From an uncultured Rhodospirillales bacterium (lineage in GTDB: Bacteria > Pseudomonadota > Alphaproteobacteria > Acetobacterales > Acetobacteraceae): a DNA stretch of 39,693 bases. Under the pieces are notes generated by a model. The model was not told where the DNA came from, did no database searches, and worked only from the letters and a program-made list of their open reading frames with translations. The stretch lies in NCBI GenBank assembly GCA_903881515.1, contig CAIRTN010000163.1, positions 1 through 39,693 of the forward strand, read 5' to 3'. Position numbers and translations under genes: made by a program. Below, piece after piece: positions 27,966 through 36,484 of this stretch (positions are counted from its first letter, which is position 1; each line of letters starts with the position of its first letter).

Positions 27966-28067
27966 TGATAACTCCCTTTATCGGCAAATTGGCACCGCTT
28001 GGCGGCGACGGAAAGGGTGTTCGGCGCCTGAGCGGCGGGATAGGCTGATCAAAACGGAGGAAACCGC

Positions 28068-28496
28068 ATGCTGATCGGGATCGACCCTGTCTTGACGCCG
28101 GAATTGCTGCACGCGCTGGCCGCGATGGGGCATGGCGACCGGCTGGTGCTGGCGGATGCGAATTACCCGGCGACGCGCGGGCAGCGGCTGCTGCGGCTGC
28201 CCGGCGTGGATGCACCGCGCGCGCTGCGGGCGGTGCTGAGCCTGATGCCGCTGGACAGTTTCGTGCCCAACCCAGCCGCGGTGATGCAGGTGGTCGGCGC
28301 GCCCGACGAGGTGCCACCGGTTGTGGCCGAAATGAACGCGATCCTGGGCGCCAGGCCGGCCGAGATGATCGAGCGGCACGCCTTCTACGCCGCCGCGGAA
28401 ACCGCCTGGGCCATCGTGCAAACCGGCGAGCGGCGCTTCTATGGCAATATCATGCTGACCAAAGGCGTGATCGATCCGGCGGGGAACGTGGCATGA
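28068..28496 (+). CDS. RbsD/FucU family mutarotase
   Basis: MLIGIDPVLTPELLHALAAMGHGDRLVLADANYPATRGQRLLRLPGVDAPRALRAVLSLMPLDSFVPNPAAVMQVVG...GERRFYGNIMLTKGVI. Confidence 0.93.
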   Translation: MLIGIDPVLTPELLHALAAMGHGDRLVLADANYPATRGQRLLRLPGVDAPRALRAVLSLMPLDSFVPNPAAVMQVVGAPDEVPPVVAEMNAILGARPAEMIERHAFYAAAETAWAIVQTGERRFYGNIMLTKGVIDPAGNVA

Positions 28497-29458
28497 ACCT
28501 GCAAGGCCCTCTCGGCATGGGCGGCGCGCCGCTCGGTAATCTGTTCACCGTGGTGCCGGAGGATGCGGCCCAGGCATCCCTGGCGGCATCCTGGGACGGC
28601 GGGGTACGGCATTTCGATACCGCGCCGCATTACGGCGCCGGGCTGTCGGAACACCGGTTCGGGCATTTCCTGCGCAACGTGCCACGCGCATCGTTCACGC
28701 TGACCACCAAGGTCGGCCGCGTGCTGACCCCGGTGGCCGAGGTGCCGGAGTTCGACGAGGGCTTCATGCGCGCCCTGCCGTTCCACCGGCGCTTCGATTA
28801 CTCCGCCGCCGGCGCCGAACGCTCGATCGCCGACAGCCTGCAACGCCTCGGGCTCAGCCGGATCGACGGTGTCTATATCCACGACTGCTCCGAGGATTGG
28901 CACGGCCCGGAATGGACCGCCCGCATCGCCGAGGCGATGGCCGGCGCCGCGGTGGTGCTGACCGCGCTGAAGCGCCAGGGAGTGATCCGGTTCTGGGGCA
29001 TGGGGGTCAATCTGGTGGCGCCGTGCCTGGTGGCGCTGGAGCGGGCCGAGCCGGACGTGTTCCTGATCGCCGGACGCTACACGCTGCTGGATCACACGGC
29101 GCTGGCCGAGCTGTTCCCGGCCTGTGCGGCGCGCGGGGTCAAATGCGTGCTGGGCGGGCCTTACAATTCCGGGCTGCTCGCCGGCGGCACGACGTTCAAT
29201 TACGAGACCGCCGCGCCGGAGATGGCGGCACGCGCCAAAGCGATCGGCGCGGTCTGCACGGCGCACGGCGTCGACCTGAAAGCCGCGGCGCTGCAGTTCT
29301 GCGCGGCGCATCCGGTGGTCGGCGCGGTGATCCCCGGCGCGCGCGACGCGGCGGAGGCGGCGGAAAATGCGCGGCTGATGCAGGCCGTGATCCCCGGGCA
29401 GCTCTGGGCCGACCTCAAGCGCCAGGACCTGTTGCCGGAGCATGTGCCGACCCCATGA
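28493..29458 (+). CDS. Aldo/keto reductase (aldose/L-fucose dehydrogenase-like)
   Basis: LGMGGAPLGNLFTVVPEDAAQASLAASWDGGVRHFDTAPHYGAGLSEHRFGHFLRN...LSRIDGVYIHDCSED...GAVIPGARDAAEAAENARLMQAVIP. Confidence 0.92.
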   Translation: MNLQGPLGMGGAPLGNLFTVVPEDAAQASLAASWDGGVRHFDTAPHYGAGLSEHRFGHFLRNVPRASFTLTTKVGRVLTPVAEVPEFDEGFMRALPFHRRFDYSAAGAERSIADSLQRLGLSRIDGVYIHDCSEDWHGPEWTARIAEAMAGAAVVLTALKRQGVIRFWGMGVNLVAPCLVALERAEPDVFLIAGRYTLLDHTALAELFPACAARGVKCVLGGPYNSGLLAGGTTFNYETAAPEMAARAKAIGAVCTAHGVDLKAAALQFCAAHPVVGAVIPGARDAAEAAENARLMQAVIPGQLWADLKRQDLLPEHVPTP

Positions 29459-30246
29459 TCGACGGGCATTTCCATCTCTGGACCCTGGCGCGGGGCGATT
29501 ATCCCTGGCTGCAACCCGGGATGCCGATCTATCGCGACTACGATCTGTACGAGTACCGGCCCCAACTGCGCGGGATCGGCGGTGCGGTGCTGGTGCAGGT
29601 CGCCGAAACCGCGGCTGAAACCGAATTCCTGCTGGAAATCGCCAACGCCTCGGACGGGCTGGTACGCGGCGTCGTCGGCTGGGCCGACCTGACCGCAGAG
29701 CAGATCGCGTTTCCCGCCGACCCCTTGCTCAAGGGCGTGCGGCCGATGCTGCAGGACCATGCCGATACCGGCTGGGTGCTACGGCCCGAGGTGCTGCGCG
29801 GCTTGTCTGCGCTGCGCGATCGCGGCCTGCGGCTCGATGCGTTGGTGCAGGAACGCCATCTGCCCATCCTGCCGCACCTGGCGCAGGCGGTGCCCGGCCT
29901 GCCTGTGGTGATCGACCACGGCGCCAAGCCGCAGATCGCGGCGGGACGGTTCGAACCGTGGGCCGAGGGTATCGCCAAGCTCGCGGCTGAAACCGACTGG
30001 TGCTGCAAATTCTCCGGCCTGGTCACCGAGGCCGGGGCCGACTGGGATATCGCCCGGCTCCGGCCCTACACCGACTATCTGCTGCGCTGCTTCGGCGCCG
30101 GGCGACTGATGTTTGGCAGCGACTGGCCAGTGGTGACCACCGTCAGCAGCTATGCCCGCTGGTTTGAGACCGCCTGGGCCTTGGTGCCGGCCGACGACCG
30201 GTCGGCCGTGTTCGGGGCAACGGCGGAGGAGTTCTACGGGCTGTGA
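29455..30246 (+). CDS. Amidohydrolase family protein (L-fuconolactonase-like)
   Basis: MIDGHFHLWTLARGDYPWLQPGMPIYRDYDLYEYRPQLRGIGGAVLVQVAETAAETEFLLEIA...PVVIDHGAKPQI...WCCKFSGLVTEA...RLMFGSDWPV; C-terminal part of ORF 28897..30246. Confidence 0.9.
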   Translation: MIDGHFHLWTLARGDYPWLQPGMPIYRDYDLYEYRPQLRGIGGAVLVQVAETAAETEFLLEIANASDGLVRGVVGWADLTAEQIAFPADPLLKGVRPMLQDHADTGWVLRPEVLRGLSALRDRGLRLDALVQERHLPILPHLAQAVPGLPVVIDHGAKPQIAAGRFEPWAEGIAKLAAETDWCCKFSGLVTEAGADWDIARLRPYTDYLLRCFGAGRLMFGSDWPVVTTVSSYARWFETAWALVPADDRSAVFGATAEEFYGL

Positions 30247-30249
30247 GAC

Positions 30250-30864
30250 TCACGCCCCGTGCAACACCGTCAGCACGACACCGACGGTAACCAGCATGGC
30301 CCCGGTAACCTGATTGCGCCGCCGGGCGTGGGTGATCAGCAAGCGCCTGAGCCGGCTGGCCAACAGCGCCCAGCTTGAGTCGCACATCATTCCCAACCCC
30401 AGCAGGGTGACACAGAGCAGCTCGACCTCTGGCGCCACCGGAAATGCCGGGCTGACGAATTGCGGGAAGAAGGCCGCGTAGAACAGCAACGCCTTCGGGT
30501 TGAACAGCGCGACCAGGAACGCATCGCGAAACATCGTCTGTGTCGACCGGACCGGCGCGAAGGGGGATGACAGGTCTGTCGATGGCGCCTTCCAGGCCTG
30601 CACCCCGATCCAGACGACATAGGCACCGCCAACAACCCTGACCAGATCGAACCAAGGCCCCATCGCCCGCACCGCCGCGGCCATGCCGGCCGCGACCAGA
30701 AGCAGATGCAGCACCGTGGCCGTGGCCGCCCCGAGCACGGTCATCATCCCGACACGCGCACCGTAAGTGACTGAATTTGACACGATCAGCGCCACCAGCG
30801 GGCCCGGCACCAATACCAGAACCGACACCGCCATCACGAAACCCAGATACAGTTCGATATCCAC
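30250..30864 (-). CDS. LysE family translocator
   Basis: MDIELYLGFVMAVSVLVLVPGPLVALIVSNSVTYGARVGMMTVLGAATATVLHLLLVAAG...FNPKALLFYAAFFPQFV. Confidence 0.92.
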   Translation of the reverse strand: MDIELYLGFVMAVSVLVLVPGPLVALIVSNSVTYGARVGMMTVLGAATATVLHLLLVAAGMAAAVRAMGPWFDLVRVVGGAYVVWIGVQAWKAPSTDLSSPFAPVRSTQTMFRDAFLVALFNPKALLFYAAFFPQFVSPAFPVAPEVELLCVTLLGLGMMCDSSWALLASRLRRLLITHARRRNQVTGAMLVTVGVVLTVLHGA

Positions 30865-31057
30865 CTACGTGCTCCCGATGCCAGAACGCGACGAAGCCGT
30901 GTGGGCCGGGCACAACCCATTGCAATCAAACGCGAAGGCGAAAAATAACGGCGAGTCCGCATACCCCTGCGTGGCACGATTAGAGACTACAAAAGCTTAC
31001 AAATAAGTTTCCAATTGATCGCCGATTGACAGTTTATTCACGCTTGCGCGAGCGCCA

Positions 31058-31077
31058 GCGCGCCTGCGATGGCGCGC
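31058..31077. other. Perfect 7-bp GC-rich inverted repeat (GCGCGCC-TGCGAT-GGCGCGC) in leader of the MFS gene
   Basis: Read directly: left arm 31058-31064, loop 31065-31070, right arm 31071-31077; no T-tract follows. Confidence 0.4.
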
Positions 31078-31120
31078 GCCGGGGTTCGCGCCATTGCTGC
31101 GGCCGTGATAGGACGCATTG

Positions 31121-32350
31121 ATGTGGCAATTGTTACGCGCGCCAGGATTCGGCGCCTACATGGGCGCGCGCCTGTTGGCGCGAACGTCGGATTCGGCGTT
31201 GTCGATCCTGCTCGGTGTGGCCGTGTACCGCGAGGCGGGCACGGCGCTGGCGCTGGGCTGGCTCGGCCTGGTGCAGGCGGTGCCGGCGATTGCGCTGGTG
31301 CTGTTTGGCGGGCACGCGGCGGACCGCTACAGCCGGCGCGGACTGGCGATCCTCACCGGGGCGGTGCGGGCGTTGCTGGTGGGCGGGCTGGCGGCGGTCT
31401 ACGTGTTGGCGCCTGGCAATGCGCTGATCGCCTTGTATGGGCTGGGCTTCATGCTCGGCGTGGTCAACGCGTTTGCCGATCCCGCGATCTCCGGCCTGGA
31501 GGCGCAGGTGGTGCCGGCGGAACACGCGGTGCGGGGGGCTTCGCTGCTTGGCTCCAGTTCGCGGATTTTTGTGCTCGGCGCGCCGGTGGTCGGCGGCATT
31601 GTTTACGATCTGATCGGACCGGGTTTCACTTATGCCGGGCTGGCGCTCATGCTGGCCGCATCCACCGCCCTGCTGGCGCTGTACGTGCCTTCCGCGCCAC
31701 CGGTCGGCGGCTACTCCGGCGGTTCGATGCTGGCCAATATCGCCGAGGGCATCCGCTACGTGTTCTCCGATCAGATCCTGGTCGGCTCCATGGCGCTCGA
31801 TCTGTTCGCGGTGTTTTTCGGCGGGGCGGCGGGGCTGTTTCCGGTGTTCGCGGAAATGCTGGGGGTGGGATCATCCGGGGTCGGCATGATGCGCGGCGCC
31901 GCCTCAGCCGGGGCACTGATCTCGATGGCGCTCGCGGTGCGGTTTCCGCCTCGGCGCAGCGCCGGGATCATGCTGCATCTTTCGATCGCCGGCTTTGGCC
32001 TGGGGGTGATCGTGTTCGGTCTGTCGCAAAGCTTCCTGCTGTCGCTGGCCGCATTGTTCTTTGTCGGCCTGTGCGACGGGATCAATGTGGTGATCCGCCA
32101 AGCCGTGGTGCGGCTGGCGGCACCGGATGGCATGCGCGGCCGGATTTCCGCGGTGCGGATGGTATTCGTGAACTCGTCAAACGAGTTGGGCGAGTTCGAG
32201 AGCGGCATGGCCGCGGCCTGGCTCGGGCCGGTCGCGGCAGTATGGATGGGGGGCATCGTGACCTTGCTGGTTGTGGCGATTACGGCGTCGCGGGCGCCAA
32301 AACTGCTGGGGATAGACATGTCGAAGCTGCGGCCGCGCCCTTATGCTTGA
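31121..32350 (+). CDS. MFS transporter (EntS-like family)
   Basis: MWQLLRAPGFGAYMGARLLARTSDSALSILLGVAVYREAGTALALGWLGLVQAVPAIALVLFGGHAADRYSRRGLAILTG...; hydrophobic throughout. Confidence 0.9.
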   Translation: MWQLLRAPGFGAYMGARLLARTSDSALSILLGVAVYREAGTALALGWLGLVQAVPAIALVLFGGHAADRYSRRGLAILTGAVRALLVGGLAAVYVLAPGNALIALYGLGFMLGVVNAFADPAISGLEAQVVPAEHAVRGASLLGSSSRIFVLGAPVVGGIVYDLIGPGFTYAGLALMLAASTALLALYVPSAPPVGGYSGGSMLANIAEGIRYVFSDQILVGSMALDLFAVFFGGAAGLFPVFAEMLGVGSSGVGMMRGAASAGALISMALAVRFPPRRSAGIMLHLSIAGFGLGVIVFGLSQSFLLSLAALFFVGLCDGINVVIRQAVVRLAAPDGMRGRISAVRMVFVNSSNELGEFESGMAAAWLGPVAAVWMGGIVTLLVVAITASRAPKLLGIDMSKLRPRPYA

Positions 32351-34094
32351 AACCCTGACCGCACTGCTCGCCGCCGCCGCGATCGCGGTGCCGCTGACCA
32401 AGCGCGCCGGATTGGGCAGCGTGCTCGGCTACCTCATCGCCGGGGTCGTGATCGGCCCTGGCGGGCTGAGGCTGGTCACCGATGTGGCGCAGATCGCCCA
32501 GGTCTCAGAACTCGGCGTGGTTATGCTGCTGTTCCTGATCGGGCTTGAGCTGCGGCCGGCCCGGCTATGGGTGATGCGGCGCGCGGTGTTCGCGCTGGGC
32601 GGACTGCAGGTCGCGGCCAGTGCTGCGCTGCTGGCGGGATTGGTGCATCTGGCGGGCGTCGGCTGGGCCGGGGCCGCGGTGATCGGCGTTGGGATGGCGA
32701 TGAGTTCGACGGCCATCGTTTTGCCGATGCTGGGGGAACGCGAACTGCTCGCCACCCGCGCCGGGCGCGACGGATTTGCCGTGCTGCTGTTCCAGGATCT
32801 GGCGTTCATCCCGCTGGCCGCCCTGGTACCGCTGCTCGGCGGCGCGCAGGTGGCGGTGCCCTGGCGCGATGTGGCGATGGCGGTGGCCGGGATCGCGGTG
32901 ATCGTGGCCATCGGCAAGTTCGGACTTGGGCGCGCCTTCCGTGCCATCGGCGGCGCCCGGGCGCCGGAACTGTTTGTGCTGCTGGCGCTGCTGGCGATCG
33001 CGGGGGCTGCGACCATCGCCCATGCCGTTGGGCTGTCGCCATCGCTGGGGGCGTTCATGGCCGGCGTGCTGCTGGCCGATAGCGAGTACCGCCACGAGGT
33101 GCAGGCCGATATTGAACCGTTCGAGGGGCTGCTGCTCGGCTTCTTCTTCATCTCCGTCGGCATGTCGGCCGATCTCGGGCTGTTGCGGGCGGCGCCGGGG
33201 ACCATTCTGCTAGGGGTGGCCGGGCTGCTGGTGGCGAAGTCGCTGCTGGGGATCGTGCTCGGCCTGGCGTTCCGGCAGAAGCTGCCCGACGCCATCCGCT
33301 TCGGTCTGGCCCTGCCGCAGGGCAGCGAGTTCAGCTTCGTGCTGTTCGGCGCCGCCGTCGCCGTCGGCGCGCTGGCCCCGGCGCAGGCGCAGGCGGCCAC
33401 TTTGGTGGTCGCATTATCGATGGCGGCGACGCCGTTGCTGTTCGCGGCCAGCGAGTCGCTGCTGATGCCCAGGCTGAAGAAGCCAGTGGTGGAAACGTTC
33501 GACACGATCGAGAACGACGGCGCGCAGGTCATCCTGCTCGGCTTCGGCCGCGTCGGGCAGATCATTGCCCGCGTGCTGCGGATGAACGGCATCGGGTTCA
33601 CCGCGCTGGAGCGCGACCCGGCGCAGCTTGAGGCCGTCCGCCGCTTCGGTAGCAAGGTGTATTACGGCGATCCCGGCCGCCCCGACCTGCTGCGCGCCGC
33701 CGGCGCCGAAACCGCGAAACTGCTGGTGGTGGCGCTCGATGACATGGAGGAAGTGCTGCGGGTGGTCGATATCGTCAGACGGAACTTCCCCGGCCTGCCG
33801 ATCCTGGCGCGCGCCCGCAACCGGCGGCATGTGCATCTGCTGATGGACCGCGAGGTCGAGGGCATCGTGCGGGACACTTTCCATTCCAGCCTGAAACTGG
33901 CGGAACTGGCGCTGATCGCGCTTAGTGTGCCCTCAGCGCGGGCAAGCCGGGTCGTCGGCGTATTCGCGGCGCATGATGAGCGGGTACTGCTGGAAACCCA
34001 TGCCTTTTACGGCGACGAGAAACAACTGCTGCAAAACGCCGCGCAGTGGACCAGCGAACTGGCCCAGTTGCTGGACGCCGACGCCGAGAGCTAA
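32343..34094 (+). CDS. CPA2-family monovalent cation:proton antiporter (KefB/KefC-like) with TrkA-N/RCK domain
   Basis: MLETLTALLAAAAIAVPLTKRAGLGSVLGYLIAGVVIGPGGLRLVTDVAQIAQVSELGVVMLLFLIGLELRP...QVILLGFGRVGQIIARVLRMNGIGFTALERDPAQLEAVRRFGSKVYYGDPGRPDLLRAAGA. Confidence 0.94.
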   Translation: MLETLTALLAAAAIAVPLTKRAGLGSVLGYLIAGVVIGPGGLRLVTDVAQIAQVSELGVVMLLFLIGLELRPARLWVMRRAVFALGGLQVAASAALLAGLVHLAGVGWAGAAVIGVGMAMSSTAIVLPMLGERELLATRAGRDGFAVLLFQDLAFIPLAALVPLLGGAQVAVPWRDVAMAVAGIAVIVAIGKFGLGRAFRAIGGARAPELFVLLALLAIAGAATIAHAVGLSPSLGAFMAGVLLADSEYRHEVQADIEPFEGLLLGFFFISVGMSADLGLLRAAPGTILLGVAGLLVAKSLLGIVLGLAFRQKLPDAIRFGLALPQGSEFSFVLFGAAVAVGALAPAQAQAATLVVALSMAATPLLFAASESLLMPRLKKPVVETFDTIENDGAQVILLGFGRVGQIIARVLRMNGIGFTALERDPAQLEAVRRFGSKVYYGDPGRPDLLRAAGAETAKLLVVALDDMEEVLRVVDIVRRNFPGLPILARARNRRHVHLLMDREVEGIVRDTFHSSLKLAELALIALSVPSARASRVVGVFAAHDERVLLETHAFYGDEKQLLQNAAQWTSELAQLLDADAES

Positions 34095-35726
34095 TCAGGC
34101 AGCCTGCCTCAGCGTCAATCGGCGCATGACCGCCTCGGCTGCTTCGCCGTCTGCGAACCGCAGGTTGACGCGGTTTGCCGCTCGGTCGACGAGTTGGGCC
34201 TGCAAACTGGCGCCGGCCTGCGGCAGCACCAAGCGTATCTCCTGCAAAGCCGCCGGTAGACGCGCGGCGTCGACCCGCACGCTTGCCCCGCCACGGGAAA
34301 TGTTCTCCAGCATGCCGTCCAGGCTCACGCCGCCCGTCTGCAGCTGCACCTTCAACAGCACCGGCTCGCGCGGTTCCTTGCGGCGGTCGGCGTGGCGGAT
34401 CTTGTCGATGAAGCTCTCGGCATCCGCGTAGAGATCGGCGACGTCGGACTGTAGGCCTTCCGCGGCAGCGTTGAGATGACTTGCCCGGCTCGCGCTGTCG
34501 GTGGCGATTTGCTGCGCATGGCGGGCGCTGTCGTTGATTCCGGTGACGCCCCCGGCGGCACAGCCGACCGAGCGGCTGATTTCCTGCGTCACAGCGCTTT
34601 GTTCCTCGACCGCTGCCGAGATCGCGGTTGTCACCTCCTGCACCTGTTCCACCGAGGCGGCGATGCCTTGCATGGCGGCGCCGATTTCGCCGACGACCGT
34701 GCGCACGGCCTCGACATGGCCGCGGATATCGCTGGTGGCCTGAGCGGTCTGGCCGGAGAGGCTTTTGACTTCGCCGGCGACGACGGCGAAGCCGCGGCCG
34801 GCCTGCCCGGCGCGCGCGGCCTCGATGGTGGCGTTCAGGGCGAGCAGGTTGGTCTGCCCGGCGATCGCCTGGATCAGGGTGACGACGTCGCCGATCTTGG
34901 CTGCCGCCCCGCGCAAGGTCTGCACAATGCCGCTGGCCTGGCCGACGGTGCCGACCGTCTCCGCCGTGATGCTGGCGGCCTGACGGATCTGGCGGGTGAT
35001 TTCGGAGATCGAGGCGGTGAACTGTTCAGCGGCCGAGGCGATTGTTTGCATTTCGGCGGTCGAGGTCTGCGCACAGGAGGCAACGCTCTCGGCCTGCTGC
35101 ATCGAGATGCCGGCGCTGTCGAGCAGTTGGCGTGCGTCAGACTGCAATGCTTCGGCGCGCGAGGCGACGCGGGTGCGGAATTTGCCGACCACCTCCTGGA
35201 ACTGTCCGGCGAGTTCCTCCAGCCGGCGGTGGTAATCCTTTTCCACTTCGGCGAGATAGGCGGTGATTACCTGCGTCAGATCGAACATCACGCCGCGGTC
35301 GATGGCGCGGATCGCCTGCACCGCCTCGGCACGGCTGGCCTTGCTGCTGATGGTGCCGAGCAGGCGGTTCAGCGCGACGGCGTGCAGTTCCTCAAGTGCC
35401 ACGAGATAGCTGCTCATGTAGATATCCGGCCGCAGCCCGATCTTGGCATGGGTTGTGGCGACCCGTTGCACGGAGGCGATGTAGTCGGCATCGAAGGTGG
35501 CCGCGAACAGGCGCTGCCAGTGCGTCTGCTGTCGTTGCCGGGCGGAGGCCATGCGTTCGGGGTTGGCGAACAGGGAACTGAGCGCCGGCCATTGCGCCAT
35601 GTGGCCGTACAAAACGTCGAGCACGGCGGGCAATTCCGGTTCGATCAGCGGCCAGAGCTTCACCAGCGTCGTGCGGGTGACCTCGTCGATCCGGCCATAG
35701 GCCAAAGCTTCGTCATGCGATCCCAT
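34095..35726 (-). CDS. Globin-coupled methyl-accepting chemotaxis protein with C-terminal PilZ domain
   Basis: N-terminal protoglobin-like region ([63 protein letters not shown]), MCP signal hairpin ([44 protein letters not shown]), PilZ motifs (RRKEPR and NISRGG). No transmembrane segment apparent. Confidence 0.92.
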   Translation of the reverse strand: MGSHDEALAYGRIDEVTRTTLVKLWPLIEPELPAVLDVLYGHMAQWPALSSLFANPERMASARQRQQTHWQRLFAATFDADYIASVQRVATTHAKIGLRPDIYMSSYLVALEELHAVALNRLLGTISSKASRAEAVQAIRAIDRGVMFDLTQVITAYLAEVEKDYHRRLEELAGQFQEVVGKFRTRVASRAEALQSDARQLLDSAGISMQQAESVASCAQTSTAEMQTIASAAEQFTASISEITRQIRQAASITAETVGTVGQASGIVQTLRGAAAKIGDVVTLIQAIAGQTNLLALNATIEAARAGQAGRGFAVVAGEVKSLSGQTAQATSDIRGHVEAVRTVVGEIGAAMQGIAASVEQVQEVTTAISAAVEEQSAVTQEISRSVGCAAGGVTGINDSARHAQQIATDSASRASHLNAAAEGLQSDVADLYADAESFIDKIRHADRRKEPREPVLLKVQLQTGGVSLDGMLENISRGGASVRVDAARLPAALQEIRLVLPQAGASLQAQLVDRAANRVNLRFADGEAAEAVMRRLTLRQAA

Positions 35727-35772
35727 CGTGCGTCATTCTCCTGGCGAGTCCGGGAAGGGTAACGAACGAAGG

Positions 35773-36468
35773 TTAATCCAGACTAAACCCGCGAAAATCG
35801 GCGAAGGCGGCGGCCGGTTCGCGCACGGTGCGTAATCGGTTCGCAGGTGCATCGGGGTCCTCGTGGCCGATGGCCATGCCGCAGACGATCATGTCGGTTT
35901 CGGCGATGCCCAGCAGACGCCGCACGGTGGTGGGGAATTCGGCAAAGATCGCCATATGGCAGGAATCGAGACCGCGGGCGCGGGCGGCGATGGCGATGGA
36001 TTGCAGGAACATGCCGGTGTCGATCCAGCTGCCGATTTCCAGCCGGCGGTCGATCAGGCAGATCAGGCCGACCGGGGCGCCGAAGAAGCTGAGGTTGTTT
36101 CGCAGTTGCGCGCGCATCTTGTCGGTCTCGCCGCGGGCGATGCCGAGCAGGCCGTAGAGGTCCCAGCCGATTTTGCGGCGGCGGGACAAATAGGGCTCGG
36201 GCAATGGCGAGGGGTAGTATGCGTGCTCCATCTTGTCATGCTCCTCGCCGGCATCGAGCGCGGCGACGAGGCCGGTGCGGAAGGTGTCCAGTTCGGCGCC
36301 GGCGAGCGCGATCACCCGCCAGGGCTGCATGTTGGTGCCGGAGGGGGCGCGGGCGGCGACGTCGAGCAGATGCTCGATGGTTTCGCGGGGAACTGGCGTC
36401 GGCAGATAGCCGCGCACGGAACGGCGCGACAGCATGGCGGCTTCGGCGGTATTGGCGGCGGTGGTCAT
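35773..36468 (-). CDS. Nitroreductase family protein
   Basis: MTTAANTAEAAMLSRRSVRGYLPTPVPRETIEHLLDVAARAPSGTNMQPWRVIALAGAELDTFR...GLDSCHMAIFAEFPTTVRRLLGI; start chosen after the upstream GlpD stop. Confidence 0.92.
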   Translation of the reverse strand: MTTAANTAEAAMLSRRSVRGYLPTPVPRETIEHLLDVAARAPSGTNMQPWRVIALAGAELDTFRTGLVAALDAGEEHDKMEHAYYPSPLPEPYLSRRRKIGWDLYGLLGIARGETDKMRAQLRNNLSFFGAPVGLICLIDRRLEIGSWIDTGMFLQSIAIAARARGLDSCHMAIFAEFPTTVRRLLGIAETDMIVCGMAIGHEDPDAPANRLRTVREPAAAFADFRGFSLD

Positions 36469-36484
36469 ACGGCGGAGTTCCTGG

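Noticed and set aside
31026-31055. TTGACA as a sigma70-type promoter for the MFS gene
   Set aside because: No acceptable -10 hexamer at 16-18 nt spacing; not reported as a promoter.
31069-32358. 429-aa plus-strand ORF overlapping the MFS gene in another frame
   Set aside because: Out-of-frame Gly/Arg/Ala-rich translation; the 31121..32350 frame gives a convincing MFS transporter.
34092-34097. Abutting convergent stop codons (TAA|TCA) between CPA2 antiporter and MCP; similar tight ends at 21792/21795 and 30246/30250
   Set aside because: Compact convergent gene ends are common in dense genomes; I saw no terminator hairpin or overlap signal to interpret.
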